A DNA stretch of 64,000 bases from Frischella perrara (GCF_000807275.1 NZ_CP009056.1:868001-932000), one strand, 5' to 3'. Numbered from the stretch's first letter, positions 1 through 10,028 are shown. Made by a program: numbers and translations. Notes: generated from the letters alone by a model not told the origin.

Positions 1-1831
1 TGAAGGTGGGTTTGATAGCCAACGTTTTGCAATAGCAAATAGAAAATTGCTAACAGGAAGTATAAAACAAGCTGAATTAGTTGAGAATACGATTAATTCA
101 CGGCAATTTATTGTTAATTTAATATTACCTTATATCAATCTTTTTGATTTTAGTGACATTTTTTTGGCGCTAGCATTTGGTGATCGTAGCCATTTAACGC
201 AAGAACATAAAACAGTTATGTTTGAAACAGGGATAGCTCACTTAATGGCAATATCAGGTATGCATATTTTACTTGTAGCTTATATTGCTAACCGAGCTAT
301 GCGATTTTTACAAATTCTTCTACCTATTAATATTATAAGTCACTGGCAACCATTGATATTAGGTTGGTTTATTGCAGTGATTTATGCATGGTTAACTGGA
401 CTAAATCCTCCCGCATTACGTGCAATTTTAGCATTAACATTATGGTTATTTTTTCGCTATAAAAATTACCAAATCACATCTTGGCAAATGATTAATCGTA
501 TTATTGCTATATTGCTTATTATCGATCCATTTATGATTTTGTCAGAAAGTTTTTGGTTATCATGTTATGCCGTTGTTTGTTTAACTTTTATTGCTCATTG
601 GTTTCCTATCAAGTATTTTCGACAGAAAAGATATTACTTATTGCAATTAGTACGATTACAGTTATTGTTAACACTCTTACTATTACCTATTCAATTGTTT
701 ATTTTTAACGGTATTAGTAGTGTAAGTATTGTTGCTAATTTAATTGCAATACCTATTATCTCCTTTATAACCTTTCCAGCTATTTTATTTATGATTATTT
801 GTGATTTGCTTCATTGTCACTATTTAATTATTTGGTTTGGTTTCATTGCAGAACAATCTTTGTATTATTTATTTATCATATTGAAACAGATTAAATCTTA
901 TTGGATTACTTTTGAACAGTCCTATTATTTATTAAGCATTAGTGGTTGGTTAATTCTCATTATCTGGCGATTGAGCCTTTGGCGTTATTATTACATTACC
1001 ATTTTGTTAATGTTACTAATACTCATTACTCCGATTTTGAAAAGAAATCAGCCTAATTGGCAGATAGATATGCTCGATGTTGGGCATGGTCTTGTAGTCG
1101 TTATTCGGCAAGGGAAAGCCGCAATCCTATATGATACTGGAGCAAAATGGCAAAATAGTTCAGCTGCTGAACGTATTGTTATTCCTTTTTTAAGGTGGCA
1201 TGGTTTAAATGTTGAGGGGATTATTATCAGTCATGAACATAATGATCATATCGGTGGTTTATCTATCTTACAGCAATATTATCCTAATGCTTGGTTAATT
1301 AGTTCCACACAACGATTAAATAACGATTATTTATGCAAGGCTGGTGAAGAGTTAATATGGAATGATTTGAAATTATTATTTTTATGGCCAAATGATATAG
1401 ATAATCAGGCATTTAATGCAGAGTCATGTGTAGTGAAAGTAAGTGATGATCAGTTTTCTTTATTATTAACCGGAGATTTAGAACGGCAACAGGAAGAGCA
1501 GCTCGTTTTAAAATATCGTAAATTATTATTTTCAACAATTTTACAAATACCTCATCATGGAAGTAATACATCTTCTTCGTATGCTTTTTTAAACTACGTT
1601 AAACCAACCGTTTCCCTTGGTTCTGTTTCACGTTATAATCCTTGGAAATTACCATCCAATAAGGTTTTACAACGTTATCAAACACTTAATTTAAATTACA
1701 AATTAACGAGCATTACAGGGCAAATTTCTATTCGATTTTATCAAAATGATTGGTTTATTACGGGTTTTCGTACTGAATTAAAGCCAAGATGGTATCATGA
1801 TTGGTTTGGTTCTTTTACCAATAACAGGTAA
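1..1831 (+). CDS. comEC: ComEC/Rec2 DNA uptake channel, 5' end outside window
   Basis: Inner-membrane channel that carries single-stranded DNA into the cytoplasm during transformation. The frame is open from base 2, and the residues before the first possible start (TTG at 47) read like the family, so the gene begins upstream of the window; about 610 codons are visible. The first two thirds are hydrophobic helices (Competence domain). The last third is a metallo-beta-lactamase-like domain with the metal motif SHEHNDHIGG near base 1230, a TGDLE acidic motif near 1470 and IPHHGS near 1550. These metal ligands look intact. It is followed by msbA, the order seen in E. coli (ycaI-msbA-lpxK). Whether the cell is naturally competent cannot be judged from this gene alone. 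Confidence 0.93.
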   Translation, partial: EGGFDSQRFAIANRKLLTGSIKQAELVENTINSRQFIVNLILPYINLFDFSDIFLALAFGDRSHLTQEHKTVMFETGIAHLMAISGMHILLVAYIANRAMRFLQILLPINIISHWQPLILGWFIAVIYAWLTGLNPPALRAILALTLWLFFRYKNYQITSWQMINRIIAILLIIDPFMILSESFWLSCYAVVCLTFIAHWFPIKYFRQKRYYLLQLVRLQLLLTLLLLPIQLFIFNGISSVSIVANLIAIPIISFITFPAILFMIICDLLHCHYLIIWFGFIAEQSLYYLFIILKQIKSYWITFEQSYYLLSISGWLILIIWRLSLWRYYYITILLMLLILITPILKRNQPNWQIDMLDVGHGLVVVIRQGKAAILYDTGAKWQNSSAAERIVIPFLRWHGLNVEGIIISHEHNDHIGGLSILQQYYPNAWLISSTQRLNNDYLCKAGEELIWNDLKLLFLWPNDIDNQAFNAESCVVKVSDDQFSLLLTGDLERQQEEQLVLKYRKLLFSTILQIPHHGSNTSSSYAFLNYVKPTVSLGSVSRYNPWKLPSNKVLQRYQTLNLNYKLTSITGQISIRFYQNDWFITGFRTELKPRWYHDWFGSFTNNR

Positions 1832-1867
1832 AATAAGTAAATTTTTATAGTAATACGGATATAAATA

Positions 1868-3625
1868 GTGAATAAAAATATGATAGACAAAGATGTTTCT
1901 ACTTGGAAGACATTTCGTCAGCTTTGGCCAAGAGTATCAAAATATTGGGGTTATTTGGTTGTTATTATTGTTGGACTAATTATTAATGGTTCATCAGATA
2001 CTTATATCATATCTTTAATACAACCTTTGCTTGATAAAGGTTTTGTACAAAATGATCATGCTTTTTTATTTAATTTAGCATTTATTGTTGTAGGTTTATT
2101 TTTTATTAGGGGTGTGTCCAGTTATGTTTCTGGTTACGTTTTAGCATGGATTTCAGGCAAAATTGTGATGGAAATGCGACAAGAGCTTTTTGGTCATTTT
2201 GCCTATTCGCCCGTTAGTTTTTATGATCAGAATTCAACAGGTCGATTACTATCGCGTATACTTTATGACTCAGAACAAGTTGCATCCTCTTCTGCTGATT
2301 GTTTAATAAGTGTGGTGAGAGAATCGATTTATTTAATCGGTTTAGTTTCAATCATGTTTTATAATAGCTGGCAATTATCAATGATTTTATTAATTATTGG
2401 TCCGATTGTTGGCGTACTGATTGTTGTCATTTCTAAACGATTTAGAAAATTAAGTAAAGTTATTCAAAATAGTATGGGGGTAGTGACTTCGTCTGCCGAA
2501 CAGATGTTAAAAGGTCACAAAGAAGTACTGATTTTTAATGCTCAAGAAACAGAGATTAATGAATTTAAAAAAGCGAGTAATAGAATTCGCCAATTAGGGA
2601 TGAAAATGGTATCCATTTCGGAGTTATCTACACCCTTCATTCAAATTATTGCCTCTTTTGCTTTAGCATTTATTCTTATTTTAGCAAGTTATAAAGATGT
2701 TCTAGGATTGACTGCGGGTGAATTTACAGTAGTTTTCACTGCAATGATAGCATTAATGAAACCATTAAGAGAAATAACAAAAGTCAACTCTAAATTCCAA
2801 CGAGGAATGGCAGCTTGTCAGACCATTTTTAATTTACTGTCATTACCTTTAGAAAAAGATGAGGGGCAAGTTGTTTTAGATAAAGCAAATGGTGAAATTG
2901 AATTCAGAAATGTAACATTCACTTATCCGACTCGAGATTTACCAGCGTTAAAAAATGTGAGTTTTAAAGTTCCAGCAGGTAAATCAGTTGCTTTAGTAGG
3001 ACGTTCAGGATCGGGTAAAACGACAATTGCTAGCTTACTTACTCGTTTTTATGATATTGAAGAAGGTGAAATATTAATTGATGGTCGTAATATTAAAGAG
3101 TATACCTTAGCCTCATTAAGGGATCAGATTGGTTTGGTTTCACAAAACGTCCATCTTTTCCATGATACAGTGCGGAATAATATTACTTATGCTAGAAATA
3201 ATCAGTATAGTGAAGAAGAGATCAATAATGCAGCTGAACATGCCTATGCTATAGATTTTATTAAAAATCTAGAACAAGGTATGGATACAATCATTGGTGA
3301 AAATGGTGTATTGTTATCTGGTGGACAACGTCAACGTGTGGCAATAGCAAGAGCATTATTACGTGATAATCCAATTCTAATTTTAGATGAAGCAACATCA
3401 GCATTAGATACTGAGTCTGAAAGAGCTATTCAGGCAGCATTAAATGAATTACAAATGAACCGTACATCATTAGTTATAGCGCATCGCCTGTCAACAATTG
3501 AGAATTCTGATGAAATTATTGTATTAAGTGATGGGGAGATTGTTGAACGTGGTAATCATAATGAATTGATTAATAAAAATGGCACTTATGCTCAATTACA
3601 TCAAATTCAATTTCATGATCAATAA
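1868..3625 (+). CDS. msbA: Lipid A export ABC transporter MsbA
   Basis: Homodimeric inner-membrane flippase that moves lipid A-core from the inner to the outer leaflet, powered by ATP. The N-terminal half has six predicted membrane segments. The C-terminal ABC domain shows Walker A GRSGSGKTT (about residue 379), signature LSGGQRQR (about 484) and Walker B ILILDEATSALD. Length 585 aa compares with about 582 in E. coli. The start is uncertain: GTG at 1868 has a weak GGA upstream, while ATG at 1880 gives MIDKDVSTW, which aligns equally well with the usual N-terminus. It lies 33 nt before lpxK, with which it is probably co-transcribed. Confidence 0.96.
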   Translation: MNKNMIDKDVSTWKTFRQLWPRVSKYWGYLVVIIVGLIINGSSDTYIISLIQPLLDKGFVQNDHAFLFNLAFIVVGLFFIRGVSSYVSGYVLAWISGKIVMEMRQELFGHFAYSPVSFYDQNSTGRLLSRILYDSEQVASSSADCLISVVRESIYLIGLVSIMFYNSWQLSMILLIIGPIVGVLIVVISKRFRKLSKVIQNSMGVVTSSAEQMLKGHKEVLIFNAQETEINEFKKASNRIRQLGMKMVSISELSTPFIQIIASFALAFILILASYKDVLGLTAGEFTVVFTAMIALMKPLREITKVNSKFQRGMAACQTIFNLLSLPLEKDEGQVVLDKANGEIEFRNVTFTYPTRDLPALKNVSFKVPAGKSVALVGRSGSGKTTIASLLTRFYDIEEGEILIDGRNIKEYTLASLRDQIGLVSQNVHLFHDTVRNNITYARNNQYSEEEINNAAEHAYAIDFIKNLEQGMDTIIGENGVLLSGGQRQRVAIARALLRDNPILILDEATSALDTESERAIQAALNELQMNRTSLVIAHRLSTIENSDEIIVLSDGEIVERGNHNELINKNGTYAQLHQIQFHDQ

Positions 3626-3658
3626 TTTCAATGAAATTAGATAGGAAATGACAGCATA

Positions 3659-4660
3659 ATGATTAATCGAATATGGTCAGGCAAAAATAAATTATATTGG
3701 TTGCTGACGCCTTTTTCGTTGTTATATGGTTTGATAGTATCAATTCGTAGAAACTGTTATCGGTTAGGATTATTCAAGTCTTGGAGAGCGCCTATACCGG
3801 TTATAGTTGTTGGTAATTTATCAGTAGGGGGAAATGGCAAAACACCATTAGTCATTTACCTCATTGAACAATTACGTCAGAAAGGATATAGAGTAGGGGT
3901 TGTTTCACGTGGATATGGTGGATCAAGTCGATATTATCCAGTGCAGGTTGATGACACTGCAACTGCTGCAGTAGTAGGTGATGAGCCATTTCTTATTTAC
4001 CAAAGAACTAAAGCGCCTATTGCTGTATCACCAAAACGTAGTGAAGCAATAAAGTTACTTCTGGCAAACTATGACTTAGATTTAATCATAACCGATGATG
4101 GTTTACAACATTATGCTTTACAACGTGATATTGAGATTGTAGTCGTTGATGGTAAGAAAGGGTTTGGTAACGGATGGTATTTACCCGCCGGTCCATTACG
4201 TGAATTACCATCTCGTTTAAATAGCGTAGACTATCTAATCATCAACGGTCAAACGGAACAATCATATAAGCAATCTTATAGCATGATATTGATTCCACAC
4301 AACGCTATCAATCTTAAAACAGGAGAGCAATTACCTGTTTCAAAATTACAGTCTGTTTGTGCTATAGCTGGAATTGGTGATCCAAACCGTTTTTTCACGA
4401 TGTTAAAGACGCTTAATGTAGATATTATTCATACGGTTGCTTTTAATGATCACCAACCCTATACATTAATGCAATTATCAAGTTTAGTAAAATCAAAGGA
4501 CATTTTACTAATGACCGAAAAAGATGCTGTTAAATGCTTAACATTCGCACAAAATAATTGGTGGTATTTACCAATTGATGCACAATTGCCCAAAGAATTT
4601 ATTGATAATTTGTGTCAAAAAATTAAACAGTTAAACGATATTCAGTCTAAAAGAAATTAG
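3659..4660 (+). CDS. lpxK: Tetraacyldisaccharide 4'-kinase LpxK
   Basis: Membrane-associated kinase that phosphorylates the 4' position of the lipid A disaccharide precursor to give lipid IVA. An N-terminal hydrophobic anchor is followed by the family's P-loop GNLSVGGNGKTP at residues 52-63 and the conserved DDGLQH motif near residue 146. Length 333 aa is normal. An AGGAAA ribosome site precedes the ATG. It sits between msbA and ycaR, so three genes for lipopolysaccharide assembly (msbA, lpxK, kdsB) are grouped; the ycaQ gene found here in E. coli is absent. Confidence 0.95.
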   Translation: MINRIWSGKNKLYWLLTPFSLLYGLIVSIRRNCYRLGLFKSWRAPIPVIVVGNLSVGGNGKTPLVIYLIEQLRQKGYRVGVVSRGYGGSSRYYPVQVDDTATAAVVGDEPFLIYQRTKAPIAVSPKRSEAIKLLLANYDLDLIITDDGLQHYALQRDIEIVVVDGKKGFGNGWYLPAGPLRELPSRLNSVDYLIINGQTEQSYKQSYSMILIPHNAINLKTGEQLPVSKLQSVCAIAGIGDPNRFFTMLKTLNVDIIHTVAFNDHQPYTLMQLSSLVKSKDILLMTEKDAVKCLTFAQNNWWYLPIDAQLPKEFIDNLCQKIKQLNDIQSKRN

Positions 4661-4669
4661 GTATGGAAT

Positions 4670-4864
4670 ATGAAAGAAAATTTATTAAAACTCTTAGCTT
4701 GTCCAAAATGTCACTCTTTATTAGATTTTAATAAAAAAGAACAACAGCTTATTTGTCATCAAGATAATTTTATTTATTCTATTATTGACGGTATACCGGT
4801 TTTGCTGGAGGATAAGTCGATACCCATGTCACCAGTTCAGATGGATAAGGAATGTAATATATGA
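4670..4864 (+). CDS. ycaR: Trm112-family small zinc-finger-like protein YcaR
   Basis: A 64-residue protein of the UPF0434/Trm112 family. It opens with LLxLLACPKC and keeps the D-G-I-P-V-L motif typical of the family. Only part of the zinc-binding cysteine set is present, as is common in the bacterial YcaR branch. Its stop overlaps the kdsB start by four bases (ATGA), implying translational coupling. The precise role is not established; Trm112 relatives serve as partners of methyltransferases in other organisms. Confidence 0.9.
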   Translation: MKENLLKLLACPKCHSLLDFNKKEQQLICHQDNFIYSIIDGIPVLLEDKSIPMSPVQMDKECNI

Positions 4865-5622
4865 ATTTTACGGTAGTTATTCCCGCCCGTTATGCCTCAA
4901 CACGTTTGCCAGCTAAACCTTTAGCCGATATTGCTGGCAAGCCGATGATAATTCGTGTTATGGAACAAGCTAAAAAATCAGGCGCTAATCGAGTTATTGT
5001 TGCTACCGATAATCAAACAGTATTTGATGTTGTAAATTCGCACAATGGTGAAGTTATTTTAACGAGTGATCAACATAAATCAGGTACTGAAAGATTGGCT
5101 GAAGTTATCAATATTTGTCAATTTGCTGATGATGAAGTTATCGTTAATGTTCAAGGTGATGAACCATTGATTCCCCCCGTCATTATTGATCAAGTTGCTG
5201 AGAATCTCGTTAAATATAAAACAGGTATGGCAACATTAGCCGTTCCTATTACAACCGTTGAAGAGGCCTTTAATCAAGGTGCAGTAAAAGTGGTAACAGA
5301 TAAAGATGGTTATGCACTTTATTTTTCAAGAGCAACAATACCTTGGGAAAGAGATAGATTTGCCCATTCAATATCGACAATCGGGGATTTTTATTTACGG
5401 CATATAGGTATCTATGCTTATCGAGCCAGTTTTATCCGCCAATATGTTACTTGGCAACCAACACAACTTGAACAAATTGAAATGCTAGAACAATTACGAG
5501 TACTTTGGTATGGTGAAAAGATCCATGTTGCAATTGCAAAGGAAATTCCTGCGATAGGAGTGGATACACAACAAGATTTAGAAGCGGTTAGAGCTATATT
5601 TTCAGAACGTGAAAAGGGGTAA
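4861..5622 (+). CDS. kdsB: 3-deoxy-manno-octulosonate cytidylyltransferase KdsB
   Basis: Activates Kdo as CMP-Kdo for attachment to lipid A. The N-terminus carries the nucleotidyltransferase motif [14 protein letters not shown] (residues 8-21), followed by [11 protein letters not shown] (about residue 97) for metal and nucleotide binding. Length 253 aa is close to the E. coli enzyme (248). It overlaps ycaR by four bases and is followed two bases later by the DUF2461 gene, so all three look like one transcript. Confidence 0.96.
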   Translation: MNFTVVIPARYASTRLPAKPLADIAGKPMIIRVMEQAKKSGANRVIVATDNQTVFDVVNSHNGEVILTSDQHKSGTERLAEVINICQFADDEVIVNVQGDEPLIPPVIIDQVAENLVKYKTGMATLAVPITTVEEAFNQGAVKVVTDKDGYALYFSRATIPWERDRFAHSISTIGDFYLRHIGIYAYRASFIRQYVTWQPTQLEQIEMLEQLRVLWYGEKIHVAIAKEIPAIGVDTQQDLEAVRAIFSEREKG

Positions 5623-5624
5623 AA

Positions 5625-6317
5625 ATGAGTGAATTTACAGGCTTTACACAAACTGGGTTAGATTTCTTACAAAATGTTAAAATTCATAATAGCCGACAAT
5701 GGTTTGCAGAAAATCGCACTATTTATGATAACCAATTAGTCAAACCGTTTCGGGCTCTTGTTGAAGAATTGACGCCAACAATGTTGCAAATTGATCAATG
5801 GTTTGAAACAAAACCTGCCATAGGGAAAACGTTATCTCGTATCAATCGGGATACACGTTTTTCTAAAGATAAATCTCTTTATCGTGATCGACTTTGGTTA
5901 ACTTTCAAACGTCCAAGCAAAGATTGGAAAGAATCACCTTGTTATTTTTTTGAAATTGATCCCGAAGGTTATCGTTATGGATTAGGCTATTATCGTGTGC
6001 CTAAACAGACAATGGATATCTTTCGTGATGAAATTAATCAGGATCATAACAAATTTTTACAGGCAATTAACTGTGTGAAAAAACCGTTCGAATTATATGG
6101 CGAATCTTACAAACGCCCATTAGTTAAAGATTTACCGCCTAAAATTGCTAATTGGTATAATAGGAAAGACCTCGGTGTGATAGCCAGCAGTAATCAGATT
6201 GAGGATTTATTCAGTAAAAATCTTATACAAAAGCTTAGTAAAAGTTTTAAACAGTTAATTCCTTTATATGATTATTTATTAAAAGTGGAAATAATTAAGA
6301 ATATACCAACGTTATAG
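5625..6317 (+). CDS. DUF2461 (TIGR02453-like) protein
   Basis: A 230-residue cytoplasmic protein of the DUF2461 family, recognisable by the N-terminal N-x-x-x-WF motif (NSRQWFAENR) and by ISRINRDTRFSKDKS-type residues near position 65-85. The family has no established biochemical function. It starts two bases after kdsB, with GGGG just before the ATG as ribosome site, and ends at a terminator, so it is the last gene of the lipid A gene group. No membrane segments or signal peptide are seen. Confidence 0.8.
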   Translation: MSEFTGFTQTGLDFLQNVKIHNSRQWFAENRTIYDNQLVKPFRALVEELTPTMLQIDQWFETKPAIGKTLSRINRDTRFSKDKSLYRDRLWLTFKRPSKDWKESPCYFFEIDPEGYRYGLGYYRVPKQTMDIFRDEINQDHNKFLQAINCVKKPFELYGESYKRPLVKDLPPKIANWYNRKDLGVIASSNQIEDLFSKNLIQKLSKSFKQLIPLYDYLLKVEIIKNIPTL

Positions 6318-6319
6318 TA

Positions 6320-6354
6320 ATCAATCAGTCCGTGTTCCTGATTGATACTTTTTT
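6320..6354 (+). terminator. Intrinsic terminator after the kdsB/DUF2461 operon
   Basis: Inverted repeat ATCAATCAG (6320-6328) / CTGATTGAT (6338-6346) followed by a run of T. It lies between the convergent DUF2461 and marC genes. Confidence 0.75.
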
Positions 6355-7015
6355 AACTTTGTGTATAAGAATGAATGAGTTCTAAGATACCATTAATTAC
6401 AAATTGAGTTCCCATACATACTAATAAAAATCCCATAATACGGGATGTAGCTTCAATGCCACTTTTTCCAATTAATCGCATGATGCTACCTGCACTTCGC
6501 ATGCAGAACCAAAGAATGAGGCAAAGGATTAAAGGAACTAAAATTGATGCGGTATAAATTACCCATGTTGATACATCATAGCCATCATTTTGTACGGTAG
6601 ATGCCATACTAATTATCATAGCTATCGTACCCGGACCGGCTGTGCTAGGCATAGCTAACGGTACAAATGCGATATTATTAGAAGGCTCTTTCTTTTTCGC
6701 ATCTGCTTCAGGTGTCTTATGAACGGGTTGTTGCGGGAATAACATACGGAAACCAATGAAGGCAACAATTAATCCCCCTGCGATTCTTAAACCAGGAATT
6801 GAAATACCAAAGGTATTCATTACGATTTGTCCACAATAAAAGGACACAACCATAATGATAAAGACATAAATACAAGTTAATTTAGACTGATGATTACGTT
6901 CATCATTAGTCATATCACCTGATAAACCGAGTAAAAGTGCGACAGTTGTTAGGGGATTAGTTAACGGTATGAACATTAATAACCCAAATCCGACAACTTG
7001 TATTAATTCAAGCAT
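6353..7015 (-). CDS. marC: MarC family inner-membrane protein
   Basis: A 220-residue integral membrane protein with about six hydrophobic segments. It is very close along its length to E. coli MarC: the stretches [33 protein letters not shown] and [19 protein letters not shown] are hallmarks of the group. Despite the name, a role in multiple antibiotic resistance was not upheld for E. coli MarC; the physiological substrate is unknown, though some relatives have been linked to amino-acid transport. No clear ribosome site precedes the ATG, and a small upstream ORF overlaps the start. Confidence 0.88.
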   Translation of the reverse strand: MLELIQVVGFGLLMFIPLTNPLTTVALLLGLSGDMTNDERNHQSKLTCIYVFIIMVVSFYCGQIVMNTFGISIPGLRIAGGLIVAFIGFRMLFPQQPVHKTPEADAKKKEPSNNIAFVPLAMPSTAGPGTIAMIISMASTVQNDGYDVSTWVIYTASILVPLILCLILWFCMRSAGSIMRLIGKSGIEATSRIMGFLLVCMGTQFVINGILELIHSYTQS

Positions 7016-7077
7016 AGACGGTTGTTCTCATTTTTATCATTACACATGAAAGAGTAACTCCTTAGATAAGGAGGCAT
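7003..7077 (-). promoter_or_regulatory. Possible 24-codon upstream ORF and hairpin before marC
   Basis: On the minus strand an ATG at 7077 opens a 24-codon frame beginning MPPYLRS that ends at 7003, after crossing the marC start (7015) in another frame. Just inside it is the hairpin CTCCTTA/TAAGGAG (7058-7073). A possible -10 (TAATAT) lies just upstream. No ribosome site is visible for marC itself, so coupling to this frame is possible. This is inference only. Confidence 0.3.
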
Positions 7078-7145
7078 AGTTTACCCTATATTATGATAGC
7101 TAAACAGTTTTTAATCACTTTATTTTTAAATTAAATGCAAATAAC

Positions 7146-7760
7146 TTAAAGTGCAATGAAAACGACCAAATCACCATGTGAGAAATTAATCGTTATGAGA
7201 TCTTGGTTTGCTTTATTTCGTAAACTAACAAGTCCATTTAAGGTAAGGTCTGCATTTATTAAAGGATATTCAACGCCAGTAACATTAATTTTATCAACAC
7301 GTGTTAACGGAATAAAAGATATTATTTTATCTTTTACATTGTCTATCGTTAATGGAGGAATAACAAAAAAGAATCGACAATAATTATCATAAAATGTTAA
7401 ATCTAGGTCCCGATAATAGCGTAGCGCAACTGATAAATTACCAAGAAAATGATCACTAGCACGCCCTGTCGCACCATAAATATCAAATTGTTTAATACCT
7501 AAATTAGCTAAATATATTAGCGCTTTTTCAAAATCAGTTCTGTTCTGATCAGGGGTATGAATAATCTGGATCTGAGGATTACTTTCTTGCTCGGATATGC
7601 TATCAAGATCGCCAATGATAAATTGAGGGATGATAGGTGTACGATTTAAATAATTGCTATATGCACCATCGGTACAGGCAATAACGTCATATTTATCTAA
7701 CTGTTCAGGAAATTGCCTTGGTGGCTCTCCATTTACAAAGAGTAATGCTGATTTATACAT
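7146..7760 (-). CDS. Thiamine pyrophosphokinase
   Basis: Transfers pyrophosphate from ATP to thiamine to make thiamine diphosphate. The 204-residue length fits the bacterial (YloS/ThiN-like) family. Motifs seen are ACTDGAYSNYL (about residue 29), IIGDLDSI (about 48) for metal/ATP binding and TDFEKAL (about 75). The last third forms the predicted beta-rich thiamine-binding domain. It follows rimI on the minus strand after 36 nt. E. coli uses ThiK and ThiL instead, so this enzyme suggests reliance on salvaged thiamine. Confidence 0.88.
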   Translation of the reverse strand: MYKSALLFVNGEPPRQFPEQLDKYDVIACTDGAYSNYLNRTPIIPQFIIGDLDSISEQESNPQIQIIHTPDQNRTDFEKALIYLANLGIKQFDIYGATGRASDHFLGNLSVALRYYRDLDLTFYDNYCRFFFVIPPLTIDNVKDKIISFIPLTRVDKINVTGVEYPLINADLTLNGLVSLRNKANQDLITINFSHGDLVVFIAL

Positions 7761-7796
7761 TTATAAGTTGCCAATTTAACAAAGATGAATCGAATA

Positions 7797-8243
7797 TTAA
7801 AATGCAATGGTGTAAGCCATAATTATGGCGTCTTCTTTACCATGTTTAGTCGGATAATAGTTTTTTCTAACGCTAATTTCATTAAACCCTAATTGTTGAT
7901 AAAGCGCAATTGCTGCAGTGTTAGATTCTCTGACTTCTAACCATAACATTTTAACTTGTTTTGCATCAAGTTCAGTGATTAATTGTTTAAGTAATAATTT
8001 AGCTAAACCTTGTTTACGATAATCGGGATGAATAGCAATATTGAATAATGAAGCTTCATCGACCACAGTTTGGCATATAAGAAAACCAACTAACTGGTCA
8101 TCAACGATTATTTTCTTATTTAAATAACGTTCTCCCTGATTTGAATAAAAGGTATTTTCACTCCAAGGAAATAAATGGCAGCATTTTTCAAGTTGAAATG
8201 CGATAGGTAAATCAGCATTAGTAAGATCTGAAATAGTTTTCAT
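7797..8243 (-). CDS. rimI: Ribosomal protein S18 alanine N-acetyltransferase RimI
   Basis: GNAT acetyltransferase that acetylates the N-terminal alanine of ribosomal protein S18. The acetyl-CoA motif A reads IHPDYRKQGLAKLLLKQL (about residues 72-89), followed by the LEVRESNTAAIALYQQLGF motif B region usual for RimI. Length 148 aa is standard. It overlaps the end of holD by 26 bases, as in the conserved holD-rimI pair of enterobacteria. Confidence 0.92.
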   Translation of the reverse strand: MKTISDLTNADLPIAFQLEKCCHLFPWSENTFYSNQGERYLNKKIIVDDQLVGFLICQTVVDEASLFNIAIHPDYRKQGLAKLLLKQLITELDAKQVKMLWLEVRESNTAAIALYQQLGFNEISVRKNYYPTKHGKEDAIIMAYTIAF

Positions 8244-8634
8244 ATTGACAAAGTGTTTGCCATAATTGGCGCTTTTGTTGAGGAGATGAGGCTAATTCTG
8301 CAAGGGAATTAGTCATTATAATCGGTTTACTACTAATATCTTGTTCAGACCAATTTTCTGGTATGGGCTGATCAAGAAACCAAATTACAGAATATATCTT
8401 ATCAGCCGTTATTAATAATTGAGCAGGCTTCAATATGAGACAATCATCTAATGTCACATGAATAGCTTTCAAAATATCCTGAAATATTTTTTCTTTCGGA
8501 TAATGCTCGCTAATAACAATGAGCTTAATATTATCGGTTATTTCAACTTTAGCTTCACCTTGAATTACATTCGGTTTTCGTAAAACATATTGAGAAATTC
8601 CAAGTTTATTTAAATACCAATCTTGTCTGTTCAT
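8218..8634 (-). CDS. holD: DNA polymerase III psi subunit HolD
   Basis: Small clamp-loader accessory subunit that links the polymerase III tau complex to chi and SSB. The 138-residue product begins NRQDWYLNKLGISQYVLRKP, the conserved chi-contacting N-terminus, and ends with the W-x-x-L-C-x-Y-E motif. The middle is poorly conserved, as usual for this family. It is divergent from rsmC across an 80-nt gap, an arrangement shared with E. coli, which strengthens the call. Confidence 0.88.
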   Translation of the reverse strand: MNRQDWYLNKLGISQYVLRKPNVIQGEAKVEITDNIKLIVISEHYPKEKIFQDILKAIHVTLDDCLILKPAQLLITADKIYSVIWFLDQPIPENWSEQDISSKPIIMTNSLAELASSPQQKRQLWQTLCQYENYFRSY

Positions 8635-8714
8635 AGGGTTTTATTAGTGATAAAGGAAAGATAATTGTATAATCTATCCAATGTTTTATAAAGTTATTTA
8701 TCTGAGGTTTAATC

Positions 8715-9746
8715 ATGTCGGCCTATATTCCCGCCAGTCAAGTTTTACAACGTCATGAATCGTTATTTACCGATAAGTCTATTCTAGTATCAGGTGATAT
8801 CCATGATGATTATGCATTACAAATTAATTCTCGACATACAAATATACATTGTACGTTATATCATGTTTATTTGAAGCTTAGTGCGCGCAATCGTGATTGC
8901 CAAATTGAATTCGGTGTATTTCCATCTGATGCATGTTATGAGGATGTCGATACATTAATCTATTATTGGCCAAAAAATAAAACAGAAGCCCAATTTCAAC
9001 TTTCTTTTCTTTTGAATCACTTACCTAAAAATGCTGATATATTTATTGTTGGTGAAAATCGTAGTGGCGTTAAAAGTGTTGAAACATTATTAAGTGATTT
9101 CGGTTCGATTCAAAAAATCGATAGTGCTAGACGTTGTGGGTTATATCATTATCAAGCAGAAAATCGTTTAGCATTCGATTTTTCTGAGTGGTGGTATCAA
9201 TATCATTTACAATTGGACAATATTGATTTGACAATAAATAGTTTGCCTGGTGTGTTTAGTCAGAAAACGCTGGATATTGGCAGTGAATTATTAATCAATG
9301 CATTAGCAGAACATTCTGATATAGTAAAAGGAAGGGTATTAGATGTTGGCTGTGGATGCGGTGTATTATCTACTTTTGCTTATAAACTCAATTCGCATAT
9401 TCAATTAGTATGCTCCGATGTTAATGCGATGGCATTATCTGCCACTAAACAGACTTTATCTGCAAATCAAATAAATGCTGATGTTGTTGCGAGTGATGTT
9501 TTTTCAAATTTAGAAGGTCGGTTTGATCTCATCATATCTAATCCACCATTTCATGATGGGAAAGAGACGGATTATAATGCCGTTGATGCTCTAATCCATC
9601 AGAGTAAACAATACCTTAGTCAAAATGGTAAACTTTGTTTAGTTGCTAATAGTTTTTTACCTTATCATCGGTTATTAGTAGAGAATTTTAAACAGGTATC
9701 CGTTATAGCTCAAACCAGTAGATTTAAAGTTTACTTAGTAGAATAG
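8715..9746 (+). CDS. rsmC: 16S rRNA m2G1207 methyltransferase RsmC
   Basis: Uses S-adenosylmethionine to methylate G1207 of 16S rRNA. The protein (343 aa) has the family's degenerate N-terminal methyltransferase-like half and an active C-terminal half with LDVGCGCGVLS (about residue 211) for cofactor binding and the catalytic SNPPFHDG (about 274). The gene is divergent from holD and is followed by a perfect inverted repeat. Confidence 0.95.
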   Translation: MSAYIPASQVLQRHESLFTDKSILVSGDIHDDYALQINSRHTNIHCTLYHVYLKLSARNRDCQIEFGVFPSDACYEDVDTLIYYWPKNKTEAQFQLSFLLNHLPKNADIFIVGENRSGVKSVETLLSDFGSIQKIDSARRCGLYHYQAENRLAFDFSEWWYQYHLQLDNIDLTINSLPGVFSQKTLDIGSELLINALAEHSDIVKGRVLDVGCGCGVLSTFAYKLNSHIQLVCSDVNAMALSATKQTLSANQINADVVASDVFSNLEGRFDLIISNPPFHDGKETDYNAVDALIHQSKQYLSQNGKLCLVANSFLPYHRLLVENFKQVSVIAQTSRFKVYLVE

Positions 9747-9760
9747 TCCCTAATATTGTT

Positions 9761-9794
9761 AATTACTGATTTAATGTGTATTAAATCAGTAATT
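9761..9794. terminator. Perfect 14-bp inverted repeat after rsmC
   Basis: AATTACTGATTTAA (9761-9774) and its exact complement (9781-9794) around a TGTGTA loop. It has no long T run, so it may be a weak terminator or an mRNA 3' stabiliser. Confidence 0.5.
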
Positions 9795-10028
9795 ACTCAT
9801 ATTCATTTTAATTCTCATTAATTTCAAGCAACGGTAAATATATATTACGAATAATGTTGTTAAATTTTAGTCAATTGTATCTTATAACCCTTTCTGATTC
9901 TTATTAGCAATAACTGAAAAATCATTTTAAATTAGTTATATACTTATTAAAAAACTAACATTTTTTATTTACTTTTTAAACGCTTATCTAAAAATTTAAG
10001 TATTTTCATTATTTTATATAAAAAAACA

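Noticed and set aside
47-49. TTG at 47 as the start of comEC
   Set aside because: The frame is open upstream to the window edge and reads like ComEC (GGFDSQRFAIAN), so the real start is outside the window.
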